A stretch of 64,000 nt of DNA from Bombiscardovia asteroides_K (GCF_048001765.1 NZ_CP181447.1:620001-684000), one strand, 5' to 3'. Counted from the first letter of the stretch, positions 43,135 to 52,918 are shown. The notes: a model not told the origin generated them from the sequence alone. A program made the numbers and translations.

Positions 43135-44658
43135 TCAGCGATCCGGCTCTTCCCAGATGGTGCCCAGTTTGGCGATGGAGAGGGAGTTGATCAGGGCCTT
43201 GCCCTCGCCGGACTCGGCGATCAGGCGGATACCGCGCGGTCCTTCGGCAGGGAAGGAGTAGGAGGACATGATCTCCAGCCCGTCGTTGACGACGACCTCG
43301 ACCGATCCCCGGTCCACGATGATGCGCAACTTGAGCTTGCCCGAGGACTTGTCGACGGGTGCTGTGCGGTAACCCCGGTCGCCGTAGGTGTTGCAGTGGC
43401 GGTCAAGCACCACGCGGCCCAGCTGGTCGTCATAGCAGACCAAGGTGTGGTCGCCTGATTGTGTCCTGTGGATCTCCAGACCGATGCGCTCGGCCTGGGA
43501 TTTGTTCAGGTCGATCTCCATATTGATGTCAGCGGTCTGCGCATCGTCCACCAGATCCTGGCTGCCGTTGACCTCCAACTCGATGGGACCGAAGTCCTGC
43601 TGGTCCTGGTCCAGGTTGGAGAACTCGCGTATGGGCAGGCAGCGCAGATGATCACCGGCCAGGGTGACCTCGCGGGGCACCGTGAACTGGCCGCACCAGC
43701 CATCATCCTGCATGGGGATGGGCTCGGTGAAGGGGCTCATCCAGCCGAAGACCAGTCGGCGGCCGTCAGGGGCCTGGAAGGTCTGAGGGGCATAGAAGTT
43801 GTGACCGTCATCCCAAAGGTGGAACTCAGTTTCCTGATGGAAGTCGCCGCCAGGCTGCCAGCTGCCGATCACATAGCCGGCGTTGTTATGGTTACGGGCT
43901 TCGAATCCGTGGGGCTTCAGGCCCATGGCCGAGTAGCAGATCACCCACTTGTCATCCAGGGGGAACATGTCGGGGCATTCCAGCATGAAGACCTCAGGGT
44001 CGGGATGCCGGTAGATGACCCGGTCGAAGGTCCAGTGCTCCATGTCCTTGGAGGTGTACATCCAGATCTCGCCTCGGTGGGCGGGGGTGCTGACTCCGAA
44101 GACCATGTACCAGAGCCCGCCCATTTTCCACACCTTGGGATCGCGGAAGTGCAGGATCTTGTCATCGGGGCAGGGGACTACGACCCCCCTCTTTTCGAGG
44201 TGGATTCCGTCTGAGGAGACAGCCATGCACTGCTCTTGGAGGTTGCCGTCATCTTCGTTGACTCCATTGCGCCAGCGGTGACCGGTGTAATAGATGGTCA
44301 GCCGGCCGTCGTCGCCCACCACGGCCGATCCGGAGAAGACTCCATCCTTCTCGACCTCCATGGTGGGCGCCATGGCCAGGGGCTCGCGCCGCCAGGTGAC
44401 CAGGTCGGCGCTGGAAACATGCCCCCAGTGCATGTTTCCCCACTCGCTCCCGTAGGGGTTGAGCTGGAAGTAGGCATGATAGCGCCCCTTGTAGTAGCTC
44501 AGGCCGTTGGGGTCGTTGATCCATCCGGCCTTGGAGGCTATGTGGCACTGGGGATACCAGCGGTCATTTCGGGTGGCGAAGAGCCGGTCGATACTCTTCT
44601 GGGCCTTGTCCAGTTGAGCGTTCATGTCGACGTCTTCCTTTGTTGTTTGCTGGTTCAT
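43135..44658 (-). CDS. GH32 beta-fructofuranosidase (sucrose/fructo-oligosaccharide hydrolase)
   Basis: A 507-residue intracellular GH32 enzyme. The nucleophile is D49 in GWINDPNG, the transition-state Asp is in FRDP (172-174) and the acid/base is E227 in LECPD. A C-terminal beta-sandwich follows (about 350-500). It cleaves terminal beta-fructosyl bonds of sucrose or short fructans. The start at 44658 has AAAGGA 7 nt upstream; ATG at 44625 is an alternative with AAAGGAA. It is the second gene of the LacI-controlled sucrose operon, 50 bp after the permease. Confidence 0.95.
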   Translation of the reverse strand: MNQQTTKEDVDMNAQLDKAQKSIDRLFATRNDRWYPQCHIASKAGWINDPNGLSYYKGRYHAYFQLNPYGSEWGNMHWGHVSSADLVTWRREPLAMAPTMEVEKDGVFSGSAVVGDDGRLTIYYTGHRWRNGVNEDDGNLQEQCMAVSSDGIHLEKRGVVVPCPDDKILHFRDPKVWKMGGLWYMVFGVSTPAHRGEIWMYTSKDMEHWTFDRVIYRHPDPEVFMLECPDMFPLDDKWVICYSAMGLKPHGFEARNHNNAGYVIGSWQPGGDFHQETEFHLWDDGHNFYAPQTFQAPDGRRLVFGWMSPFTEPIPMQDDGWCGQFTVPREVTLAGDHLRCLPIREFSNLDQDQQDFGPIELEVNGSQDLVDDAQTADINMEIDLNKSQAERIGLEIHRTQSGDHTLVCYDDQLGRVVLDRHCNTYGDRGYRTAPVDKSSGKLKLRIIVDRGSVEVVVNDGLEIMSSYSFPAEGPRGIRLIAESGEGKALINSLSIAKLGTIWEEPDR

Positions 44659-44708
44659 CCTTGAATCCTTTCGGGTTGGATGGGTGCTGTTGATGGTTGG
44701 TATGGGGA

Positions 44709-46001
44709 TTAGCCCTGGGTCACGGTGGGCTTCTGCGAATCCCTGATAAAAGGATCACCGTCCACCTGCTGGTCGTCACGCTTGAGCACGAAGATGCCGT
44801 AGATCAGAGCGACCAGCACCACCAATGAGATGGTGTAGAAAGTGAACCGATCGCCGGCGCGGTCGTGGAGGATGCCCAACGGGGTGGACATGGCCACTTG
44901 GCCGACCTGGGAGGCAATCTGGAAGCCCACCATGTAAAGGGTGGCGGACAGCTTGGGGTTGAAGTGCAGGGTGAAGTAGCGGAAGGCCGGCAGGCTGAAG
45001 AGCGGGACCTCAATGGAGTGGAAGAGCTTGACGATGGAGACCATGACCGGGTCGTGGAAGAAACCGCACAGGCCGATCCTGGCGAACATGACCGTAGCCC
45101 CCAGCAAGAGGGAGTTGCGCACGCCGATCTTGCGCATGATGATGGGAACCACGCCCATCATGGCCGATTCCAGGAACACTTGGAAGGAGTTGAGGATGCC
45201 ATAGACCTCGTGGCCCTGTTCCGGGGTGGGGAAGAGGTTGGCATAGTAGTTGGGGAACATCTGCTGGTCGAAGACCGTGTAGAAGGTGTTGGTGAAGATC
45301 ACAAAGACAATCAGGAGCCAGAGGGCGGGCATACCCAGGACATGGATCATGTCGCGCAAAGAGGGCTGGGACTTTTCGCCCTCGGGGGTGGACTCCCTCT
45401 TGATTTCCTCGCGCTGCTCATCGGGGATCCAGAAGGCGTAGACCAGGAGCATGCACGCGCCGAAGGCGGACCCCAGCCAGAAGTTGATCATCGGGTTGAT
45501 GTTGAAAGTGAACCCTGCGATCAGAGCCACAATAGCGTAGCCGAAGGAGCCCCAGGCGCGGGACTGGCCGTATTCGAATCCGAATTTGCGGCTGTACCGC
45601 TCGGTGATGGCCTCGATCAGGGAGCAGCCTGACATGAAACCTGCGGATAGAACGATTGAACCGAGTACGGCGCCCAGGATCAGGTTGGAATGCATGAGGG
45701 GGGCGTAGACGAACTGCACGAAAGGTCCGACCAGCGCTGCAATGGCGGCGATGAAGATGGCGAGCCTACGCTTGACCCCCAGCTCGTCCTGTATTACCCC
45801 GTAGACAAACATTATTATCAGCGTGCCGACGGAGTTGATGGAGTAGATGTTGCCGACCTGGGTGTTGGTCATGCCAAGGCCGTTGATCAGCCATGGCGAG
45901 TAGAAGGACCACCAGATGCCCCAGGCGCAGAAGAAGAAGAATATTCCGGTAGAGGATTCCAAATATGATGGATTCCTCCATGCTGATGATTTGGCGGCCA
46001 T
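44709..46001 (-). CDS. Oligosaccharide:H+ symporter (CscB/LacY-type sucrose permease)
   Basis: A 430-residue, 12-TMS member of the LacY/CscB family. It starts FFFFCAWGIWWSFYSPWL and has the family Arg/Glu residues in SLIEAITERYSRKFGFEYGQSRAWGSFGYA. It imports sucrose or short fructo-oligosaccharides with protons. GGAGG lies 6 nt before the ATG. Its promoter carries a LacI-type operator. With GH32 downstream and LacI upstream it forms a cscR-cscB-cscA-like cassette. Confidence 0.9.
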   Translation of the reverse strand: MAAKSSAWRNPSYLESSTGIFFFFCAWGIWWSFYSPWLINGLGMTNTQVGNIYSINSVGTLIIMFVYGVIQDELGVKRRLAIFIAAIAALVGPFVQFVYAPLMHSNLILGAVLGSIVLSAGFMSGCSLIEAITERYSRKFGFEYGQSRAWGSFGYAIVALIAGFTFNINPMINFWLGSAFGACMLLVYAFWIPDEQREEIKRESTPEGEKSQPSLRDMIHVLGMPALWLLIVFVIFTNTFYTVFDQQMFPNYYANLFPTPEQGHEVYGILNSFQVFLESAMMGVVPIIMRKIGVRNSLLLGATVMFARIGLCGFFHDPVMVSIVKLFHSIEVPLFSLPAFRYFTLHFNPKLSATLYMVGFQIASQVGQVAMSTPLGILHDRAGDRFTFYTISLVVLVALIYGIFVLKRDDQQVDGDPFIRDSQKPTVTQG

Positions 46002-46091
46002 GCTGCCCCTCCCTCACTTGTTGTGCACCGCTTCTCCGCAGTGCCTTCCGTTTCGATGCACTTACTGTGTGCAGAGCGAATCCTGGTAGGT

Positions 46092-46128
46092 ATCGTAGGC
46101 CGTCAATCGATTTACGTCAAACGATTGA
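46092..46128 (-). promoter_or_regulatory. Promoter with LacI-type operator for the sucrose operon
   Basis: On the minus strand TTGACG (46115-46120) is followed by exactly 17 bp and TACGAT (46092-46097). The -35 lies within an inverted repeat, TCAATCG (46103-46109) and CGATTGA (46122-46128), whose inner part TTTACGTCAAA is itself nearly palindromic. Binding would cover the -35. The remaining 260-bp spacer (46002-46261) shows no gene. Confidence 0.65.
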
Positions 46129-46261
46129 TGGTTGTTCTGCGTGCCTGTAAGCACGATTAGCGACTAGCAAAGGGTGCTGGCCGATTGGCGATTGGCACGA
46201 AGCCCTTCAGAGTTCGACCTTGTTTTACTATCTTGCGGTGAGGAGAGGGTGCGATTCGGCT

Positions 46262-47335
46262 TTAGTGATTGGCTGGGACCGAGTCCAAGGCAGCATCGAG
46301 GCGGGTGGAACCCTTGCGGATCAGGGCGCAATGGATGCGCACTCCGCCGGCCTGATCGAGCCTTGGCAGGACAGCACGGGTTTTGGGCAGGGGCATAGCA
46401 ACGCGACGGGGATTGATTTGTGCAAGAAGTCGTCGCACCGCCCAGAAGCCCATCTCGTAGTGGGGCAGTTCGACCGTGGTCAAAGGGGGTGCCGTGGTTT
46501 CAGCGATGACCTGGTGGTTGTCCACGCCTACCAGGCTCAGATCCTTGCCGATGATCAGATGGCGAGCCGCGGCAGCCTGGTAGAGGTAAAAGGAACGTGA
46601 ATCGTTGAAGCAGAAGACGCCATCGGGGTGCTGATCGTCCATCAGATCATCTACCTGGTCCATGGCTTCCTGGTTGAATCCCACCAGTCGGATCAGGTTC
46701 TGGTTTGAGGGTAAGCCAGCTTCCTTGAGAGCAGTTTGATATCCGCGCATTCTGTCTTCTTGCGCCGGCAGATCCTGTGTGGTGCCCAGGTAGGCCACTC
46801 GGCGGCAGCCTGATTCGATTAGGTGGCGGGTGGCATCGTAGCCAATGAGAAACTCGTCGGGTGCGATGCTTGGACAGCGGTTGGCCCGCTCCACTGCGTT
46901 GACCACCACGGCAGTGCAGGAGCGCAGAGCCTGTGGCAGGTCAATATCTTGGTCGTACATCTTGGCGAAGAGGAATCCGTCCACCCCATAGCGCTTCAGG
47001 GCCTGGATCTGCTCGGCCTCCCGAACGCCCCCATCGGTGGAGACAGTGAGAAGCACATAGCCGCGCTCGGCTGCCGCATCCTGTGCACCCTGAATGATGG
47101 CGCCGGCGTAAGGCGTGGTGGCCACCTCTTCGCTGATGAAGCCCAGCATGCCGGTCTTGCTCGTACGCAGCGACCGGGCCATGGGATTGGGCCGATAGCC
47201 CAGTGTCTTGGCCGTGCTACGCACCTTTCGGGCGGTTTCCGACTTGACTCTGCCCTTGTCGCGGCCGTTGAGCACCAGGGAGACCGTGGAGACGGATACG
47301 CCTGTGCGTTCGGCGATCTGCTTCATCGTGATCAT
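46262..47335 (-). CDS. LacI-family regulator of the sucrose operon
   Basis: A 357-residue repressor. The helix-turn-helix is TMKQIAERTGVSVSTVSLVLNGR (about 3-25), with the hinge helix NPMARSLRTSKTG and a sugar-binding domain of the periplasmic-binding-protein type. The ATG at 47335 has AAGGTG upstream; a GTG two codons earlier (47341) is possible. It is encoded on the same strand, upstream of the permease-GH32 pair, and probably binds the inverted repeat at 46103-46128 and is released by sucrose or fructose. Confidence 0.9.
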   Translation of the reverse strand: MITMKQIAERTGVSVSTVSLVLNGRDKGRVKSETARKVRSTAKTLGYRPNPMARSLRTSKTGMLGFISEEVATTPYAGAIIQGAQDAAAERGYVLLTVSTDGGVREAEQIQALKRYGVDGFLFAKMYDQDIDLPQALRSCTAVVVNAVERANRCPSIAPDEFLIGYDATRHLIESGCRRVAYLGTTQDLPAQEDRMRGYQTALKEAGLPSNQNLIRLVGFNQEAMDQVDDLMDDQHPDGVFCFNDSRSFYLYQAAAARHLIIGKDLSLVGVDNHQVIAETTAPPLTTVELPHYEMGFWAVRRLLAQINPRRVAMPLPKTRAVLPRLDQAGGVRIHCALIRKGSTRLDAALDSVPANH

Positions 47336-47396
47336 GGGCACACCTTAACTTGCTCAGGCGATTTCAGCCCGGCTGATCTTGAGTGGCTGGGAGCTT

Positions 47397-47732
47397 TCAG
47401 CGGCTCTCCCCGCCCAGGATCTTGTTGACCCGCTCCACCTTCTCGTGGATCTGATCCCGCTTGCCAGGACGGATGTCCAGCCTCAGGCTGACGCCGGTCC
47501 TGTATCCCTTCTCGGCCAGAACCCGTGTGGCCTCTTCCACGACCTCCATGACCCGGTGCAGATCCCCCTCGATGACGGTGCTCATGGCGTTGGTCTGGTT
47601 GGGCAGCCCAGAATCCCTGATGACCTTGATGACCTGGGCCACGTAGGTGGACAGCTCCTCACCCTGACCAGAGGGTGCAATCGTGACCTCGGCTACGGTG
47701 TTCAGATAGGATGAGTCGTTCATGTCGGGCAT
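47397..47732 (-). CDS. Thiamine-binding protein (COG0011/MTH1187 family)
   Basis: A 111-residue protein with the small ferredoxin-like fold of the MTH1187/YqgV family (VAEVTIAPSGQGEELSTYVAQVIKVI, NAMSTVIEGDL). Members bind thiamine or related compounds in the cytoplasm; the role is unclear. AAAGG lies 8 nt before the ATG at 47732. It is divergent from glyS. No thiamine riboswitch was recognised upstream. Confidence 0.82.
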   Translation of the reverse strand: MPDMNDSSYLNTVAEVTIAPSGQGEELSTYVAQVIKVIRDSGLPNQTNAMSTVIEGDLHRVMEVVEEATRVLAEKGYRTGVSLRLDIRPGKRDQIHEKVERVNKILGGESR

Positions 47733-47929
47733 ATCGGGAACCTTTCCACATCGATTGGTGTTCGTAGGCAGGATGCCCGGTGTCCCCAGCGGTCACCTGC
47801 GCGGCCTCCCGCACCTGCCTTGATGGTAGGCCTCTACGCTGACAGCAGGTCACCCGCCGAAGGTATGCTGGAGGCCGGTCATCAGGTCGTATGCCCCCAG
47901 GAGGGGCTCCCGAGCAGAAGGTGTGATCA

Positions 47930-49447
47930 GTGGCAGTATCGAAACTGGATGAGGTCATTTCCCTGGCCAAGCGCCGAGGATTCGTCTTTCCCGCAGGGGA
48001 GATCTACGGCGGGACGCGTTCGGCCTGGGACTATGGCCCCTTGGGCGTGGCCCTCAAGGACAACATCAAGCGTGAATGGTGGCGGACCATGGTGGTCACT
48101 CGCGACGACGTGGTCGGCGTGGACACCTCGGTCATCCTGCCCACAGCGGTCTGGGAGGCCTCGGGCCATGTTTCGGTATTCAACGACCCCCTGATCGAGT
48201 GTCTGAACTGCCACAAGCGGCACCGGGCCGACACCCTGGAGGAGGCCTACGTCGAAAAGCACGGCCACGATCCGGAAAACGGACTCAAGGACATCCCCTG
48301 CCCGGACTGCGGCACCAAGGGACAGTGGACCGAGCCGCGGGACTTCAACATGATGCTGCAGACCCACCTGGGACCCGTCCAGGACGAGAAGAGCCTGCAC
48401 TACCTGCGCCCCGAGACCGCCCAGGGCATCTTCGTGGACTTCAAATCCGTCATGGCCTCCTCACGCTCCAAGCCCCCCTTCGGCATCGCCAACATGGGCA
48501 AGAGCTTCCGTAATGAGATCACGCCCGGCAATTTCATCTTCCGTACCCGCGAGTTCGAGCAGATGGAGATGGAGTTCTTCGTCCACCCCGGCACTGACGA
48601 ACAATGGCATCAGTACTGGATCGACGCCAGGACCCGTTGGTACGTGGACCTGGGCGTCAAGCCCGAGAACCTGCGCCACTACGAGCACCCCAAGGAGAAG
48701 CTGGCCCACTATTCCAAGCGAACCGTGGACATCGAATACCGGTTCGGCTTCCAGGGCTCCGAGTGGGGCGAGCTGGAGGGCGTGGCCAACCGCACCGACT
48801 ACGACCTCAAGGCCCATGCCGAGCACTCGGGCGAGGATCTGAGCTATTTCGACCAGGCCAGCGGGGAACGCTACATTCCCTACGTGATCGAGCCTGCGGC
48901 AGGTCTGACGCGCTCGCTGATGGCCTTCCTGGTCGATGCCTATGACGTGGACGAGGCCCCCAACACCAAGGGCGGGGTCGACCGGCGCACCGTGCTGCGT
49001 CTGGATCCGAGGCTGGCCCCGGTCAAGGCCGCCGTCCTGCCCCTGTCTAAGAAGCCTGATCTGCAGCGGATCGCCCATGACCTGGCCGCCGACCTGCGAC
49101 AGAATGAGTGGATGGTGGACTACGACGAGTCCGGCGCCATCGGCCGCCGCTACCGTCGTCAGGACGAAATCGGCACGCCCCTGTGCATCACCGTGGACTT
49201 CGACACCCTGGACGACAAGGCGGTCACCATCCGCAACCGCGACTCCATGCAGCAGGACCGGGTGGCCCTGGACCAGGTAGAGGACTATGTGCGCCGGGTC
49301 GTCGGTGAGCAGCGGGTGCGTTACCCCATGGGCCCGTCCGACCTGACCGGCACGCGCGCCGCTGACGGCTACACGGACCTGGCCAGCGAGCCGGGTACGG
49401 ACGAGAGCGAACCGATCAAGGTGGCCGAGGCCGGTGGCCGGTACTGA
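47930..49447 (+). CDS. glyS: Glycyl-tRNA synthetase (class II, alpha2 type)
   Basis: A 505-residue class II synthetase charging tRNA-Gly. Motif 1 region is FPAGEIYGGTRSAWDYGPLG, motif 2 is FRNEITPGNFIFRTREFEQMEMEFF, motif 3 is GLTRSLMAFLV, and there is a zinc-like Cys set (CLNCHK, CPDC). The anticodon-binding domain follows. The GTG at 47930 follows AAGGTG. A TATGCT hexamer near 47863 may be its -10. It overlaps dusB by 14 bp. Confidence 0.96.
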   Translation: MAVSKLDEVISLAKRRGFVFPAGEIYGGTRSAWDYGPLGVALKDNIKREWWRTMVVTRDDVVGVDTSVILPTAVWEASGHVSVFNDPLIECLNCHKRHRADTLEEAYVEKHGHDPENGLKDIPCPDCGTKGQWTEPRDFNMMLQTHLGPVQDEKSLHYLRPETAQGIFVDFKSVMASSRSKPPFGIANMGKSFRNEITPGNFIFRTREFEQMEMEFFVHPGTDEQWHQYWIDARTRWYVDLGVKPENLRHYEHPKEKLAHYSKRTVDIEYRFGFQGSEWGELEGVANRTDYDLKAHAEHSGEDLSYFDQASGERYIPYVIEPAAGLTRSLMAFLVDAYDVDEAPNTKGGVDRRTVLRLDPRLAPVKAAVLPLSKKPDLQRIAHDLAADLRQNEWMVDYDESGAIGRRYRRQDEIGTPLCITVDFDTLDDKAVTIRNRDSMQQDRVALDQVEDYVRRVVGEQRVRYPMGPSDLTGTRAADGYTDLASEPGTDESEPIKVAEAGGRY

Positions 49448-50612
49448 GACTGATCGCCCGACCCCAAAGGTTGCCCCGGTGCAGCTGGGCCCGATAACCG
49501 TACCTGTGCCGGTCATGCTTTCGCCCATGGCGGGCGTGACCAACTGGCCCTTCCGCCTGCTCTGCCGCGAGTACGGACCCGATGGACTGTATGTGGGGGA
49601 GATGGTGACGGCCCGGGCCCTGGTGGCGCGCAACCCCAAGGCCTTCCGGCTCTGTCGCTTCGCCCCCCAGGAGAAGGTGCGCTCCCTGCAGCTGTACGGG
49701 GTGGACCCTCAGATTATGGAGCAAGCCACCAGAATGGTGGTTGATGCGGGCTGGGTCGACCATATCGACATGAACTTCGGCTGCCCTGTCCCCAAGGTCA
49801 CCAGACATGGCGGCGGATCCGCCCTGCCCTGGAAGACCGACCTCTTCTCCGAACTGGTCCATCGTGTGGTGGCTGTCTGCTCGCCTGCCGGAATCCCCGT
49901 CACTGCAAAGATCCGGGTGGGCATCGACCATCAGCATGAGACCTTCCTGGAGGCGGCCCACATCGCCCAGGAGGAGGGGTGCGCCGCCGTCACCCTGCAT
50001 GCCAGGACCACGGCTGAGTACTATGGCGGCCATGCCGACTGGGACCGGATCGCTCAGCTGGTCCAGGCTGTTGATATCCCCGTCTTCGGCAATGGCGACA
50101 TATGGACCGCTGAGGATGCCCTGGACATGTTCGCCCAGACCGGCTGCGCAGGCGTGGCCATAGGCCGGGGCTGCCAGGGCCGTCCCTGGCTCTTCGCCGA
50201 CATCGCGGCGGCCCTGGCCGGCTCCCCGGAACGTCAGGAGCCCACCCTGGGCCAGGTGGGGACCATCATGGCCCGCCACGCCAGGCTTCTGGTCAAGTTC
50301 TACGACGGCGACGAGCGCATGGCCGTCCACGATATGCGCAAGCACGTGGCCTGGTATCTCAAGGGCTTCGCCGTGGGCGGCCAGGTACGCCGCGGCTTTA
50401 TGGCCTGCGAGAGCCTGGAGGAGATGGACCGCTGCATCGCCAATCTGGACCAGGACATGCCATACCCGCGGGCCGTGGCTGGCAAGCCAAGAGGCAGGGT
50501 CCGCTATGCCAAGAAGGTCCGTCTGCCCTATGGCTGGCTGGATTCGCGGACCACCACCCATCAGGAGCGCGAGACGCTCTTCGGCAACGACCCCATGGAC
50601 GCCTCCTACTGA
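49434..50612 (+). CDS. dusB: tRNA-dihydrouridine synthase (DusB-type)
   Basis: A 392-residue flavoenzyme reducing uridines in the tRNA D-loop with NADPH. It has LSPMAGVTNWPFR, the catalytic Cys in NFGCPVPKVTRHGGGSAL (C117), HARTTAEYY and the FMN-binding GNGDIWT and GRGCQGRPW. The GTG start overlaps the end of glyS, implying coupled expression. Confidence 0.93.
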   Translation: MAGTETDRPTPKVAPVQLGPITVPVPVMLSPMAGVTNWPFRLLCREYGPDGLYVGEMVTARALVARNPKAFRLCRFAPQEKVRSLQLYGVDPQIMEQATRMVVDAGWVDHIDMNFGCPVPKVTRHGGGSALPWKTDLFSELVHRVVAVCSPAGIPVTAKIRVGIDHQHETFLEAAHIAQEEGCAAVTLHARTTAEYYGGHADWDRIAQLVQAVDIPVFGNGDIWTAEDALDMFAQTGCAGVAIGRGCQGRPWLFADIAAALAGSPERQEPTLGQVGTIMARHARLLVKFYDGDERMAVHDMRKHVAWYLKGFAVGGQVRRGFMACESLEEMDRCIANLDQDMPYPRAVAGKPRGRVRYAKKVRLPYGWLDSRTTTHQERETLFGNDPMDASY

Positions 50613-50653
50613 AGCCGGAAATATTCCCGTCACCAACCATGCGCATCCGGGTC

Positions 50654-50672
50654 TAGAATCAGGGTTTAGAAT
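50654..50672 (+). promoter_or_regulatory. Two -10-like TAGAAT hexamers upstream of ftsZ
   Basis: TAGAAT at 50654-50659 and again at 50667-50672, in the 230-bp spacer before ftsZ (50613-50842). No matching -35 was clear. The rest of the spacer shows no gene. Confidence 0.3.
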
Positions 50673-50842
50673 ACGGACAGAACGGCGTGGAGGTTCTTTC
50701 GGAAGGCCAGGGCGGTTGGCTCTGATCTCCCGGCCCTAGGCCCACGGCCGTCAGGGAGGGTCGGAACGCCTGTGGGCAAATGCGTGTTGGCGTATATGAC
50801 CTGCGATAGAGTTGAGCGTAACGTGAGTGACGGGAGCATACT

Positions 50843-52015
50843 GTGAGCGAGATTGCCCAGAATGACAATTTCAATGACAAGACCAACATCAAGGTCGTTG
50901 GTGTTGGTGGAGCCGGTGGCAATGCTGTCAATCGCATGATCGCCGAGGGTCTGCAGAATGTCGAATTTGTGGCCATCAATACCGATGCCAAGGATCTCCT
51001 GCGCTCAGAAGCCGATGTGAAGATCTCCCTTTCTGACGCCAACAGCCGAGGCCTGGGGGCCGGAGCCGATCCGGAGAAGGGCGCCAAGGCTGCCCAGGAC
51101 CATCAGTCCGACATCGAAGAGGTCCTCAAGGGCGCCGATATGGTCTTCGTCACTGCAGGGGAGGGCGGCGGCACAGGCACCGGCGCCAGCCCCTTGGTTG
51201 CGCGTGCAGCCCGTCAGCAAGGTGCGCTCACCATCGCCGTTGTCACCCGTCCGTTCACCTTCGAGGGGCCCAGGCGCTCCGCTTCCGCCGAATCGGGCAT
51301 CGAGAACCTGCGCAAGGAGGTCGATGCCCTTATCGTTATCCCCAATGACCGGCTTCTGGACCTTTCGGATCGCACGGTTTCGGTCATGGACGCCTTCAAG
51401 ACCGCCGACACGGCTCTGCTGGCCGGTGTTCAGGGCATCACCGACCTGATCACCATGAACTCCTACATTCACGTGGACTTCTCCGATGTCACCGCTATCT
51501 TGAAGGATGCCGGCACCGCCCTCTTCGGCATCGGCGCAGCCAGGGGCGAGGATCGCGCCACCCAGGCCGCCGAGATCGCCATCTCCTCTCCGCTCCTGGA
51601 GGAGAGCATCGAGGGTGCCCATGGGGCCCTGATCAATGTGGCCGGCCCTACCGACCTGAGCATGCAGGAGGCCTCTGCTGCCGCCCAGCTGGTTCAGGAT
51701 GCCATCCATCCCGAGGCGCAGATCATCTGGGGCTTGGCCTTGGACGACGCCTACGGGGACGAGGTGCGGGTCACGGTCATCGCCGCCGGATTCGACCCCA
51801 CCCCTAAGAAGGAGGAGACCCCGGCCCCTGCAGTGGACACGACTACAGCACCGGCAGCGGCTACCCCGGTCCAGGAGCCCCAGCAGCCGCTGACGACTCC
51901 GTCCGTCCAAGCGGAGTCCGATGAGACCTCCGAACACGATGTGGTGCCCCCCGCCTCAGGCGACGACGGCACCTCCGACCCGGGATATCTGGATATCCCT
52001 GACTTTCTGCGGTAA
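50843..52015 (+). CDS. ftsZ: Cell division protein FtsZ
   Basis: A 390-residue tubulin-like GTPase forming the Z ring. It has GVGGAGGNAVNRM, the tubulin signature GGGTGTGASPLVA (about 107-119), RPFTFEG and the T7-loop region. After a Pro/Ala-rich linker the C-terminal peptide DIPDFLR binds SepF and other partners. The GTG start has GGGAG upstream. It is followed by sepF, yggT and divIVA. The pgeF and yggS genes that often sit between ftsZ and sepF are absent. Confidence 0.98.
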   Translation: MSEIAQNDNFNDKTNIKVVGVGGAGGNAVNRMIAEGLQNVEFVAINTDAKDLLRSEADVKISLSDANSRGLGAGADPEKGAKAAQDHQSDIEEVLKGADMVFVTAGEGGGTGTGASPLVARAARQQGALTIAVVTRPFTFEGPRRSASAESGIENLRKEVDALIVIPNDRLLDLSDRTVSVMDAFKTADTALLAGVQGITDLITMNSYIHVDFSDVTAILKDAGTALFGIGAARGEDRATQAAEIAISSPLLEESIEGAHGALINVAGPTDLSMQEASAAAQLVQDAIHPEAQIIWGLALDDAYGDEVRVTVIAAGFDPTPKKEETPAPAVDTTTAPAAATPVQEPQQPLTTPSVQAESDETSEHDVVPPASGDDGTSDPGYLDIPDFLR

Positions 52016-52033
52016 TCAGGCGAAGGAGCAGGT

Positions 52034-52501
52034 ATGGCAGGATTGATGAAGAACGCAATGTCCTTTTTCGGCATGTCGGATGTCGTGGATGACGATGACG
52101 ACGACCTGGCCGACGATGACGAGGCCCGCGATGGCTTCGATACCGATCACTCTGTGACTCCCATGGCTCCGCAATCCACGTCCAGCAGCCAGGAGGCCGA
52201 ATCCACGCCCTTCCAGAGTCGGATCAACCGCATCACCACCATCCATCCCAAGTCCTATGAGGATGCCCAGATGGTTGGCAGGGCCCTGCGTGACGGGGTG
52301 CCGGTGGTCCTCAACCTGACCGGTGTGTCCGAGTCGGTGGCCTACAGGATCGTCGATTTCTCGGCCGGCGTGGTCTTCGGGGTACGCGGGTCTATTGAGC
52401 GGGTCACCCCCAGGGTCTTCCTGCTCAGCCCTGCACAGGTCAACATCAAGGTGGAGGAGCCCGAGTCCGGCTCCTCGGCCAAGGGGCTTTTCGCCCAGTG
52501 A
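52034..52501 (+). CDS. sepF: Cell division protein SepF
   Basis: A 155-residue protein with an N-terminal amphipathic start (MAGLMKNAMSFFGM), an acidic linker and the SepF core (ITTIHPKSYEDAQMVGRALRDGVPVVLNLTGVSESVAYRIVDFSAGVVFGVRG). It anchors FtsZ to the membrane and is the main Z-ring tether in actinobacteria, which lack FtsA. It lies 18 bp after ftsZ. Confidence 0.95.
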   Translation: MAGLMKNAMSFFGMSDVVDDDDDDLADDDEARDGFDTDHSVTPMAPQSTSSSQEAESTPFQSRINRITTIHPKSYEDAQMVGRALRDGVPVVLNLTGVSESVAYRIVDFSAGVVFGVRGSIERVTPRVFLLSPAQVNIKVEEPESGSSAKGLFAQ

Positions 52502-52542
52502 CCGACGCCCAGGCAGCCGTGTCCGCAGGAGTCTAAAGACGC

Positions 52543-52827
52543 ATGATTGTTCCTTTTATTCGATACCTGGTAGACATCTGCATTGAGACCTACCTGCTCA
52601 TCCTCTTCGTGCGGATGATTCTGGACTGGGTCATGGTTCTGTCGCCCCGCTGGTACCCCCGTGGCTTCGTGGCCTCGCTCATTCGGGTCATCTATGCCTT
52701 GACCGAGCCGCCCCTGCGCTGGCTGCGCCGGTACATCCCGCCCCTGCCCATGGGTAGGATCCAGCTCGATGTCTCCTTCATGGTGCTCTACGCCGCCCTG
52801 ATCATCATCCAGGTGCTCCTGGGGTAG
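52543..52827 (+). CDS. YggT family membrane protein
   Basis: A 94-residue protein with two membrane segments and the YggT-typical middle RVIYALTEPPLRWLRRYIPPLPMG. Function unknown, with a conserved place between sepF and divIVA in actinobacteria. The ATG at 52543 follows within the same operon as sepF. Confidence 0.92.
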   Translation: MIVPFIRYLVDICIETYLLILFVRMILDWVMVLSPRWYPRGFVASLIRVIYALTEPPLRWLRRYIPPLPMGRIQLDVSFMVLYAALIIIQVLLG

Positions 52828-52918
52828 AGACAAGACCGCTGATACGGCAGACTCCGTGCTAGCATGCAGTAAGAGAACACAATCGGGCTGGTTGGCCTGA
52901 AGCGAGGTGGAGAAACAT

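Noticed and set aside
47733..47929. Possible thiamine or glycine riboswitch between the thiamine-binding gene and glyS
   Set aside because: No conserved TPP, glycine or T-box core sequence was found on either strand; only ordinary hairpin-prone GC sequence.
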